Program-made: the position numbers and the translations under genes
Assembly: GCA_964403795.1 (NCBI GenBank)
Contig: CAYOHP010000225.1
Location: forward strand, 1-7,213
Direction: 5' to 3'
DNA: 7,213 nt
DNA from: CAYOHP01 sp964403795 [NCBI: uncultured bacterium]
GTDB lineage: Bacteria; Muiribacteriota; UBA6191; CAZXTJ01
Shown here: positions 1 to 4,964 of the stretch, piece after piece
Position numbering within the stretch: the first letter of the stretch is position 1
Layout: every line of letters starts with the position of its first letter
Notes under the pieces: generated by a model
Told to the model about the DNA's origin: nothing
What the model saw: the letters and a program-made list of their open reading frames with translations, nothing else
The model's database searches: none

Positions 1-77
1 GTCTCGGTCCGGTAGACGCCGCGGTCGACATCCGAGATCTCGAGCTCGACCGTGTGCATGGTGACCGGCAGGGCCAT
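1..77 (-). CDS. yaeQ: YaeQ family protein, N-terminal part (cut by window edge)
   Basis: Only the first 25 codons lie in the window; the gene runs off the left edge. The start reads MALPVTMHTVELEISDVDRG and continues VYRTE. This is the family pattern of YaeQ proteins (PF07152), which begin MAL..T...E..LSD.DRG.Y. Family knowledge: YaeQ proteins are about 180 residues, cytoplasmic, with a nuclease-like fold and no settled biochemical role. The ATG at 77 is preferred because the family conserves the MAL start; a second ATG lies at 59. No Shine-Dalgarno is visible before the ATG at 77. Instead a TAGACT box ends 8 bases upstream, so the mRNA might be leaderless (inference). The gene follows the DUF523/DUF1722 gene on the same strand after a 94-base gap, so it could be in the same transcript or have its own promoter. 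The family call is confident even from this short piece; the function is not. Confidence 0.85.
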   Translation of the reverse strand, partial: MALPVTMHTVELEISDVDRGVYRTE

Positions 78-85
78 AGGGCGGG

Positions 86-91
86 AGTCTA
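86..91 (-). promoter_or_regulatory. Possible -10 box for a leaderless yaeQ transcript
   Basis: On the minus strand TAGACT fits the TANNNT pattern of -10 elements and ends 8 bases before the ATG at 77. That would put the transcription start at or very near the start codon. The absence of any purine-rich ribosome-binding site there agrees with this. No convincing -35 element is visible in the GC-rich sequence further upstream, and a six-base match can occur by chance. Confidence 0.25.
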
Positions 92-171
92 TCCGGGGGA
101 AGGCCGCCGCCGCGCTCCCGGGCCGACGAGGAGGGATCCGGTTCCCGGGGGGCCGTCCCCGGAGCGGGACG

Positions 172-1173
172 TCACACGTGGTTCCGGAGCGAGAGTTCGC
201 GGGGGTGCGGCTCGAGCCAGGTCTGCTCCGAGAGCCACGGGATCGCGTGCTTGCGGACGTGGTGGCGGAGCAGGGTGATCGGGACCACCAGGGGCAGCTC
301 GCCCTTGCGATAGCGCTCGATCAGATCCTGGAGCTCGGCCCGATCGGTGTCGTCGACCCGACCCCGCAGGTGTCCGGCGGCGTGCAGGAGCACGTCGGTC
401 TGCTTCCGGCGGGTGGCGATCCGGGCGAGCCCGGTCATGAAGAGTTCCTCGTAGTCGCGGGCCAGCTGGTCGCGGGGATGGTCCTTGACGGTGGCGACCA
501 GCTTCCCGAGCCGGGTGTAGGTCGGCCGGTCGTGGGAGAGGAGGGTGAGCTTCTCGCGGGTGTGGAAGCGGACCAGGTCGGCGCGGCTCCAGCGCGAGGA
601 GAAGAGCGTACGGAGCCGCCGGTAGGCGAAGACCCGGGTCACGAAGTTCTCCCGGAGCTGAGGATCGTTCATCCGCCCGTCCTCCTCGACCGGAAGCCAT
701 GGGAAGCGCTCGATCAGGCGATGGGTGAAGAGGCCGCGGCCGCGCTTGGCCGGGGCGCCGCCGGCGGCGGGATACACCCGCACCCGTTCCAGCCCGCAGG
801 AGGGCGATCCCTTCTGGACGATGGCCCCCTGGAGGTCGAGTCCGGCCAGGGCCTCGCACTTGCCGAGGGCGTACTCGTCCATCCGGGTCGTGTGGTCGTG
901 TCCGCTCCGGGGCGCCACCAGCCGGGACCCGCCCGGAAGGTCCGGGTCGTCCACCAGACGCAGGGTCTCCCGGGGGATGCCGAGCCCCATCTCGACCTCG
1001 GGACACAGCGGGACGTACTCGACGTAGGCCCCGAAGGTGTCGCGGAGGAAGCGGTCGAGCTTGTGACCCCCGTCGAAGCGCACCCCCTGGCCCAGGATGC
1101 AGGCCGAGATGGCGATCCGGATCGGGGGATCGGGTTCCGCAACAGGCTGGCACTCCGGCTCGGGATCCGCCAG
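172..1173 (-). CDS. DUF523 (TudS-like) plus DUF1722 (YbgA-like) two-domain protein
   Basis: About 333 residues when counted from the CTG at 1173. Residues 18-160 form a DUF523 domain: ISACILGQGVRFDGGHK (19-38 region), LCPEVEMG (56-63), KGSPSCG (121-127). Cys25, Cys57 and Cys126 match the three cysteines that bind the [4Fe-4S] cluster in TudS. Residues about 165-333 are a DUF1722 domain (RENFVTRVFAYRR, then a typical EPHPRELSLRNHV end). Known: TudS enzymes remove sulfur from thiouracil or 4-thio-UMP; DUF1722 has no settled role and is often fused to DUF523. Inferred role: cytoplasmic desulfidase or salvage protein. The start is a problem. No ATG, GTG or TTG lies in frame between 1083 and 1401; the options are CTG at 1173 behind AGGGAGG, or GTG at 1083, which would cut into the domain. 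A well-placed ATG at 1214, 12 bases after the esterase stop with AGGAG before it, is one base out of frame (see findings). Domain calls are firm; the 5' end is not. Confidence 0.93.
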   Translation of the reverse strand: MADPEPECQPVAEPDPPIRIAISACILGQGVRFDGGHKLDRFLRDTFGAYVEYVPLCPEVEMGLGIPRETLRLVDDPDLPGGSRLVAPRSGHDHTTRMDEYALGKCEALAGLDLQGAIVQKGSPSCGLERVRVYPAAGGAPAKRGRGLFTHRLIERFPWLPVEEDGRMNDPQLRENFVTRVFAYRRLRTLFSSRWSRADLVRFHTREKLTLLSHDRPTYTRLGKLVATVKDHPRDQLARDYEELFMTGLARIATRRKQTDVLLHAAGHLRGRVDDTDRAELQDLIERYRKGELPLVVPITLLRHHVRKHAIPWLSEQTWLEPHPRELSLRNHV

Positions 1174-1190
1174 GACACCCTCCCTAGGGG

Positions 1191-1229
1191 TCCCCCCCGG
1201 GGAGAGTGTCCCATGCCCGGCTCCTGTCA
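1191..1229 (-). promoter_or_regulatory. Ribosome-binding site and out-of-frame ATG before the DUF523 gene
   Basis: Just downstream of the esterase stop (TGA at 1229-1227) the minus strand reads TGACAGGAGCCGGGCATG, an AGGAG Shine-Dalgarno six bases before an ATG at 1214. This is the arrangement expected for translational coupling between the esterase and the next gene. The ATG is not in the DUF523 frame. A run of seven G (1198-1192) follows within eight codons and could be where the frames join. Confidence 0.55.
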
Positions 1230-2195
1230 GCGAAGGGAATGGGCCTCGAAGAAGGACCAGAGCTCCTCGGCGGCGGCGTAGGTGTCGACGGTCGGGCCCA
1301 CGATCGCCTCGGGGAGGCCGCCCGTCCCTCCCGGATAGCCGTGACCCTGGCCCAGGATCTCGACGTGGAAGACCTGGGATCCGCCCTGGCAGCCTTCCCA
1401 CGAGTCGATGAGGAGCCCGGAGCGGGAGCTGTCGGCGCTGGATCCGGAGCATCCCGAGGCCGCAGCCCAGGCCGCCGTGCCGTCCCGGGTCGGGGGCTTG
1501 GCCGGCTGGCGGCCGAAGCGCCTGGCCTCGGCGCCGTCGGGGGGCGTGAGCGGGTCGAGCTCGCCCACCACGAAGGTGAGCGGCACCGGGCGGGGGAGCC
1601 GGGGAGCCGGGTTCCAGAGCACCCCGGCCACCGGTCCGATGGCGGCGATGCGGTTGCCGAGGGCCTCGCCGGCCCGGAAGGTCATGGAGGCCCCGAAGGA
1701 ATGTCCGGTCAGGTACAGGCGGTCGGGGGCGGCGCCGTGGTCGGCGACCAGCCGGTCGAGCACCCTGGAAACGAAGCCGAGATCGTCGATCTCTTCCTCG
1801 GCCCAGAAGCCTCGGCCCGATCCGTCGTTCCAGCCCCGGGGATTGAGCGGCAGGATGGCCGGCATCGAAGGGTGCTTGCAGAGCCCGTCGAGGGTGGCGA
1901 GCAGGAAGCCGTGGCGGTCGGCGGCTTCCTTCCAGCCGGTGGTCTTCAGGCCGTGGCGGGAGTTGCCGCCGAGCCCGTGGAGGAAGACCACGGCCGGGGA
2001 CCCCGGGCGGGCCGAGGCCGGGACGTGGAGGCGCCAGGTGCGGTCCACGGTGCCGGAGCCGGGACGGGTGCTCCGCGGCATGCGGATCGACCGGAGTTCG
2101 GGTTCCCGGTCGAAGGGCCCGGCCTCCACCGGGGCCGAGGGGGAGCCGGCGGCGAGGGCGAGGGCGAGAGCGAGACGGGGGAAGGGATGGCGCAC
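1227..2195 (-). CDS. Secreted PHB-depolymerase-like esterase (LpqC family)
   Basis: 322 residues from a GTG start, with GGAGG about ten bases upstream. The N-terminus MRHPFPRLALALALAAG is a signal peptide, so the enzyme is exported. The rest is an alpha/beta-hydrolase of the LpqC/poly(3-hydroxybutyrate) depolymerase type (COG3509). The oxyanion loop is FLHGLGGN (71-78). The nucleophile elbow is GHSFG with Ser166. The acid is probably Asp214 in GELDPLTP and the base His285 in GQGHGYPG, where the family usually has GGGHTWPG. Cys249 and Cys269 sit where these enzymes keep a conserved cysteine pair, likely a disulfide. Known members cleave short-chain polyesters or feruloyl and acetyl esters of polysaccharides; which substrate applies here cannot be read off. 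It is complete, about the usual catalytic-domain length, and lies 12 bases upstream of the ATG at 1214, so it probably shares a transcript with the DUF523 gene. Confidence 0.92.
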   Translation of the reverse strand: MRHPFPRLALALALAAGSPSAPVEAGPFDREPELRSIRMPRSTRPGSGTVDRTWRLHVPASARPGSPAVVFLHGLGGNSRHGLKTTGWKEAADRHGFLLATLDGLCKHPSMPAILPLNPRGWNDGSGRGFWAEEEIDDLGFVSRVLDRLVADHGAAPDRLYLTGHSFGASMTFRAGEALGNRIAAIGPVAGVLWNPAPRLPRPVPLTFVVGELDPLTPPDGAEARRFGRQPAKPPTRDGTAAWAAASGCSGSSADSSRSGLLIDSWEGCQGGSQVFHVEILGQGHGYPGGTGGLPEAIVGPTVDTYAAAEELWSFFEAHSLR

Positions 2196-2331
2196 GAGGG
2201 TTCGACCTCCGGATTCGGGGGGACCTGTGCGATCCCCGGGGATGTCGAACGCAGGGCCCGTGCCAGCCGGGAGGATGGGCTCCAGGAGCGGAGGGGGGCT
2301 CGAGGGCAGGAGACGGGACCCCGGGAATCAC

Positions 2332-2363
2332 GACGCCGGTCGTGCGGGGGCACGACCGGCGTC
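2332..2363 (-). terminator. Perfect 14-bp hairpin after the repeat-protein gene, probable terminator
   Basis: Bases 2332-2345 (GACGCCGGTCGTGC) and 2350-2363 are exact reverse complements around a four-base GGGG loop on the plus strand (CCCC on the minus). The hairpin lies 52 bases past the stop of the 285-residue protein and 136 bases before the esterase start. It is the most stable-looking stem in the gaps. It lacks a T-tract on either side, so it may be a U-less terminator, an mRNA 3'-end stabiliser, or a palindromic protein-binding site. Apart from it I see nothing in the 220-base gap 2196-2415. Confidence 0.55.
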
Positions 2364-2415
2364 ACGATCGCCGGGTCACGGGGTCCGGCGACGATCGGCC
2401 ACCGGACCGGACCGA

Positions 2416-3273
2416 CTACCGGCCTCGACCCCGGCCCGCCGGGCGGTTCTCCTGGCGGAAGCCTTTGCGCTCCTGGACATTGCCCTGGCGCATGTCCCTG
2501 CGCTCCTGGACGTTGCCCTGGTGCATGTCGCGCCGTTGGCCGCGGTTCTCCTGGTGGAGATCGCGCCGCTCGCCCTTCTGGTCCTTGTGCATGGCGGCGG
2601 CTCCCTGCCGGGTCTCCTGGCCGAGCTCGCGGCGGCCCTGGCGCATGCTCTCCTTGTAGGCCTTCACCGCTTCGGGATCGTTCTTGTCGACGCTCTCCCA
2701 GCCGGCTCTGGCATCGGCCTTGAAGTCCTGGTGGGCGTCCTTGGCTCCGGCCCGGAACTCTTGGCGCTCGGCCCGCTGGGCGTCTCCCAGTTCCTGGCGC
2801 TCGCCGCGGTTCTCCCGGTTGAGGGCCTTCCAGTCCTGGCGGTTCCCCTGGCGCCGTTCCCGGTGGTCGGCGCCCTGCTCGGCGCGCAGGCCCTTCCAGT
2901 CCTCCTTGGTCTCCTTGCGCCACTGGGTCGCCTTGGGATTCTCCCGGGCATGGCGGGCGGCCTCGGGGTGGTTCCTGGCGAAGAGCGCGGCCCGGGGGTG
3001 GGCATCGGCCCACCTGGCGGCCTTGGGGTGCTTGGCGGCCCAGGCCTGGTAGCGGGCGCTCCGGGACTCGAAATCCTCGGCGGTCGGGGAATCGTCGGAT
3101 GCGAGCGCTGCCTCGATCTCGGAGGGCATCGAACCGACGGCGGAGGGCACTTCCGTGGGCATGGTCTCGGTCTCGCCGGCCGGTTCCATGGGCTCCCCCA
3201 TGTCCTCGGCGGGGAGCCGGGCGGCCGGCACCAACAGGGCGAGGGCGAGAGCCAGGGTGGAGAGGTTTCGCAT
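2416..3273 (-). CDS. Secreted, highly charged repeat protein, family not recognised
   Basis: 285 residues; ATG at 3273 preceded by GAGGAGG at 7-base spacing, a strong ribosome-binding site. MRNLSTLALALALLVPAARLPA is a signal peptide, so the protein acts outside the cytoplasm. Residues 23-70 are acidic, Pro- and Met-rich. Residues 79-118 are four ten-residue repeats: AAKHPKAARW, ADAHPRAALF, ARNHPEAARH, ARENPKATQW. Residues 119-236 are a Lys/Arg/Glu/Gln-rich helical stretch with recurring W/F-K and Q-E-R motifs. Residues 237-280 are four eleven-residue repeats of the type RDMHQGNVQER. The C-terminus is basic (RPAGRGRGR). I see no enzyme motif. It could be a periplasmic scaffold, a polyanion- or metal-binding protein (the repeats carry His), or a stress-related hydrophilic protein; none of these is proven. 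It diverges from the GH114-like lipoprotein gene. Its own leader can form a stem covering half of the Shine-Dalgarno. Confidence 0.8.
   Translation of the reverse strand: MRNLSTLALALALLVPAARLPAEDMGEPMEPAGETETMPTEVPSAVGSMPSEIEAALASDDSPTAEDFESRSARYQAWAAKHPKAARWADAHPRAALFARNHPEAARHARENPKATQWRKETKEDWKGLRAEQGADHRERRQGNRQDWKALNRENRGERQELGDAQRAERQEFRAGAKDAHQDFKADARAGWESVDKNDPEAVKAYKESMRQGRRELGQETRQGAAAMHKDQKGERRDLHQENRGQRRDMHQGNVQERRDMRQGNVQERKGFRQENRPAGRGRGR
2434..2565 (-). repeat. Four tandem 33-bp units (11-residue protein repeats)
   Basis: The units encode RDLHQENRGQR, RDMHQGNVQER, RDMRQGNVQER and KGFRQENRPAG. The two middle DNA copies (2500-2532 and 2467-2499) differ at 4 of 33 bases, which points to a recent duplication. 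The outer copies have drifted more. Confidence 0.8.
2920..3039 (-). repeat. Four tandem 30-bp units (10-residue HP repeats)
   Basis: The units encode AAKHPKAARW, ADAHPRAALF, ARNHPEAARH and ARENPKATQW. The fixed pattern is [HN]-P-[KRE]-A in the middle of each unit, with an aromatic residue or His at the end. The protein pattern is clearer than DNA identity, so these copies are older than the 33-bp units. Confidence 0.75.
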
Positions 3274-3274
3274 G

Positions 3275-3334
3275 GTGGATCCTCCTCGTGGGGATCGTCG
3301 GGGACCCAGGTTCCGGGTCCCGCCGAGGATCCAC
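3275..3334 (-). promoter_or_regulatory. Leader hairpin that can pair the Shine-Dalgarno of the repeat-protein gene
   Basis: Bases 3275-3284 (GTGGATCCTC) and 3325-3334 (GAGGATCCAC) are exact inverted repeats. Between them lies a second perfect stem, 3301-3307 with 3315-3321 (GGGACCC/GGGTCCC), with a 7-base loop. On the minus-strand mRNA the near arm contains the last four bases of the GAGGAGG ribosome-binding site (3287-3281) and stops just before the ATG. When folded, the site would be partly hidden. This fits translational control by a protein, ligand or temperature (inference). Confidence 0.5.
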
Positions 3335-3534
3335 TGTGCCGGGGCCGAGGCGGGGCCGTCCAGGGTCTCGCTGGTCGCTCTCGGCACGTCTCGGGTGTCC
3401 CGGGAGACCTGGGGGGAGCCTGGCCAGGGGCGGTAGGGGCCGCCTCCCGAGCCACTCGACCGGCGGGTGCCAGCCTGGTCCAATTCGTGCATTCCGGTTC
3501 GGGTACCCCATGGCGAGTCCCGACCCACCGACGC

Positions 3535-3570
3535 TCCCTGCCCCTGCCCCTGCCCCTGCCCCCGCTCCCG
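3535..3570 (+). repeat. CCCCTG hexanucleotide array before the GH114-like gene
   Basis: Three exact CCCCTG copies (3541-3558) are flanked by degenerate copies (TCCCTG before; CCCCCG, CTCCCG after). The array lies 15 bases before the preferred GTG start. If translation begins at the upstream ATG at 3510, it encodes a Pro-Ala run. Being a hexamer, copy-number change would keep that frame and only alter length or spacing. Confidence 0.7.
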
Positions 3571-3584
3571 TCGCCGGAGACCGG

Positions 3585-4700
3585 GTGCGACGCGGGGGGC
3601 GAGTCGCCCTCCTGGTCCTGGCCCTGGCGCTCCCGGGCTGCCGCCCTCCTCCGGGGGTCCTGAGCGGACTCCTGGGAGCCCTGGCCGCCGTGGTTTCGGG
3701 CGCCAGCGCCACCCGGCTCGGGCCGGGAACCGGGCCCGGGACGGGCGGCGGGTTCCCGGGGGGCGCGTTCCCAGGAACCCAGGTGGGGCCGGCCGCCGGG
3801 TTGCCGCCGCCTCCGGGAACGAGCCCTGGGCTCGGCCCCCTCCCGGCGCCGCTCCCGGGACAGGGCCTCGGACCTGCAGACAGCGGGAACCCGGCTTCCG
3901 GGGGGCGCGACTGGGGTCGGGTCCGGACCTGGGCCTACCAGCTCCAGGGGGCCGACCCCGGGGTGCTGGCGGCCTTCCCTGCCGACCTGGTGGTGATCGA
4001 CCCGGCCGGGCGCGGTGGGGGCCGGGCTTCGATGACCCGGGCCGAGATCCAGGCGGTGCGGGCCTCGGGCAAGCGGGTGGTGGCCTACCTCTCGATCGGC
4101 GAGGCCGAGGACTACCGCAGCTATTGGAGGCCAGGATGGCGACCGGGATCGCCGGCCTGGCTGGGCAGCGAGAACCCCCGATGGAAGGGGAACTACACCG
4201 TCGAGTACTGGAACCCCGAGTGGCGGACGATCGTGCGGACCGCGCTGGACGCCCTGATCGACCTGGGATTCGACGGGGTCTACCTCGACATCGTCGACGG
4301 CTACCGGCGGTTCGGCTCGAGACCTTCGGCCCGCACCGAGATGATCGACCTGGTGCGGGCGATTGCGGTCCACGCCCGGGGTCGGGCGGGGAACGACTTC
4401 GGGGTCTTCCCCCAGAACGCCGTCGAGCTCGCCGCCGACTCCGGCTACCTCTCGGTCCTGACCGGGGTGGGCAAGGAGGAGACCTGGTTCCGGGCCACCG
4501 ACGACCCCACCCCGGACGGGGAGCGGAGGACCGAGGAGGCACAGCTCTCCCGGGTCCGGGCGGCCGGCCGGCTGGTCCTCACGGTCGACTACGCCGGTTC
4601 CGGGGCCAACCGGCAGCTGGCGGTGTCCAGGGCCCGGGCCCTGGGATTCGTGCCTTACGTCACCGGGGTGGAACTCGATCGGCTCACGCCCCAGGGCTGA
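3585..4700 (+). CDS. Lipoprotein glycoside hydrolase, MJ1477/TM1410 (GH114-like) family
   Basis: 371 residues from GTG 3585. The start gives an ideal lipoprotein signal, MRRGGRVALLVLALALPGC, with lipobox LPGC and lipidated Cys19; GGAGA lies just upstream. An ATG at 3510, in frame, would add 25 Pro/Ala-rich residues and has no ribosome-binding site. Residues 45-107 are a Gly/Pro-rich linker. The catalytic TIM-barrel domain follows (about 110-371): WAYQLQGAD, DLVVIDP (134-140), VVAYLSIGEAEDYRSYW (165-181), GNYTVEYWNPEW (202-213), GFDGVYLDIVDGY (228-240), FPQNAVEL (275-282). These are the signature strands of the TM1410/MJ1477 family, related to endo-alpha-1,4-polygalactosaminidase (GH114). The acidic residues in SIGEAED and YLDIVD are the likely catalytic and substrate-binding ones. 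Inferred role: cutting an amino-sugar polysaccharide at the cell surface. It diverges from the repeat protein and precedes the PilX-like gene on the same strand. The family is firm; the substrate is not. Confidence 0.94.
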   Translation: MRRGGRVALLVLALALPGCRPPPGVLSGLLGALAAVVSGASATRLGPGTGPGTGGGFPGGAFPGTQVGPAAGLPPPPGTSPGLGPLPAPLPGQGLGPADSGNPASGGRDWGRVRTWAYQLQGADPGVLAAFPADLVVIDPAGRGGGRASMTRAEIQAVRASGKRVVAYLSIGEAEDYRSYWRPGWRPGSPAWLGSENPRWKGNYTVEYWNPEWRTIVRTALDALIDLGFDGVYLDIVDGYRRFGSRPSARTEMIDLVRAIAVHARGRAGNDFGVFPQNAVELAADSGYLSVLTGVGKEETWFRATDDPTPDGERRTEEAQLSRVRAAGRLVLTVDYAGSGANRQLAVSRARALGFVPYVTGVELDRLTPQG

Positions 4701-4718
4701 CCGGCCGCTTCGCCGGTC
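4699..4718 (+). terminator. Short hairpin overlapping the GH114-like stop codon, possible terminator
   Basis: GACCGGC (4699-4705) and GCCGGTC (4712-4718) pair around a six-base CGCTTC loop. The stem begins inside the stop codon. It is followed by GGGTTCGAATTT, which holds a few T but no real T-tract. It could be a weak intrinsic terminator or leave read-through into the next gene. Confidence 0.4.
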
Positions 4719-4731
4719 GGGTTCGAATTTC

Positions 4732-4785
4732 GGGGAGCGGAGGCAGCAGGCTACGCTCCCCCTACGGGCGCATGGGGAGCGCTCC
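4732..4785 (+). promoter_or_regulatory. Mutually exclusive hairpins in the leader of the PilX-like gene
   Basis: GGGGAGCG occurs at 4732-4739 and again at 4774-4781, and its complement CGCTCCCC lies between them at 4754-4761. The middle element can pair with either flank (loops of 14 and 12 bases) but not both. The third element is also part of the palindrome GGAGCGCTCC (4776-4785). This is the layout of an attenuator or switch, or of an inverted-repeat operator; nothing more can be shown. Confidence 0.4.
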
Positions 4786-4790
4786 TGGCG

Positions 4791-4964
4791 ATGCCAGAGA
4801 CGGAGCCCGTCGCGAGCGAGCCCCTCGTGGACGAGCTGCAGGCTCAGGAAGAGGAGGACCCGTGGAGGAAACGACGTCCCGCCGGCGCTCCGGCAGCTCG
4901 TTGCCCCTGGTGCTCGCCCTGGTGGGCCTGCTCGGGCTGCTGGTGGCCCAGCTCCACCGGGTGA
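4791..4964 (+). CDS. Possible small ORF or misplaced N-terminus before the PilX-like protein
   Basis: ATG 4791 opens a 57-residue frame whose first part, MPETEPVASEPLVDELQAQ, is acidic and has the strong G/C third-position preference of real genes here (about 20 of 23 codons). From about 4862 the preference moves to the frame of the PilX-like protein, and this ORF turns into an implausible Trp/Cys-rich tail before its stop at 4962. There is no clear ribosome-binding site before 4791. It is either a small overlapping leader ORF or the true N-terminus of the 679-residue protein, separated from it by a missing base. Coincidence is also possible. Confidence 0.25.
   Translation: MPETEPVASEPLVDELQAQEEEDPWRKRRPAGAPAARCPWCSPWWACSGCWWPSSTG

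Larger units (their letters stand above)
3274..3584. other. Intergenic region between divergent genes
   Basis: These 311 bases separate the divergent starts of the repeat protein (minus) and the GH114-like lipoprotein (plus), so they should hold both promoters. The visible structure is the leader hairpin at 3275-3334 and a CCCCTG hexamer array at 3535-3570. I could not find convincing -35/-10 pairs on either strand in this GC-rich sequence. No small gene with good codon use is visible between 3335 and 3509. Confidence 0.6.

Noticed and set aside
52-1281. Long plus-strand open frame (409 codons) over the DUF523 gene
   Set aside because: It is antisense to a gene with clear DUF523 and DUF1722 motifs. 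Its translation has no recognisable domain and is a by-product of the high G/C content.
1174-2331. Upstream extension of the DUF523 frame through the esterase gene
   Set aside because: The frame is open only because stops are rare at this G/C content. The overlapped sequence codes for the esterase in another frame, and homologues of the DUF523 protein do not carry such an extension.
2434-2565. Regular 33-bp repeats considered as a CRISPR array
   Set aside because: The units are contiguous with no unique spacers and keep an 11-residue protein repeat in frame, so they are coding repeats.
3099-3584. Extension of the GH114-like gene to the frame start at 3099
   Set aside because: It would overlap the divergent repeat-protein gene and place more than 160 domain-free residues before a lipoprotein signal, which must be N-terminal.
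1206-3663. Two overlapping long plus-strand open frames (1206-2723 and 1408-3663) over the esterase and repeat-protein genes
   Set aside because: They run antisense to genes with catalytic motifs, signal peptides and good ribosome-binding sites. Their products are Gly/Arg/Pro-rich without domains; the Leu/Val-rich part near 2450-3000 is the complement of the charged repeats.
3274-4542. Upstream extension of the repeat-protein frame on the minus strand across the GH114-like gene
   Set aside because: The ATG at 3273 has a strong Shine-Dalgarno and opens a signal peptide. The extension is antisense to a well-supported hydrolase.
3467-4861. Extension of the PilX-like frame back to 3467
   Set aside because: It overlaps the GH114-like gene in another frame, and the codon bias before 4862 does not favour this frame. 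The membrane helix should be near the N-terminus.
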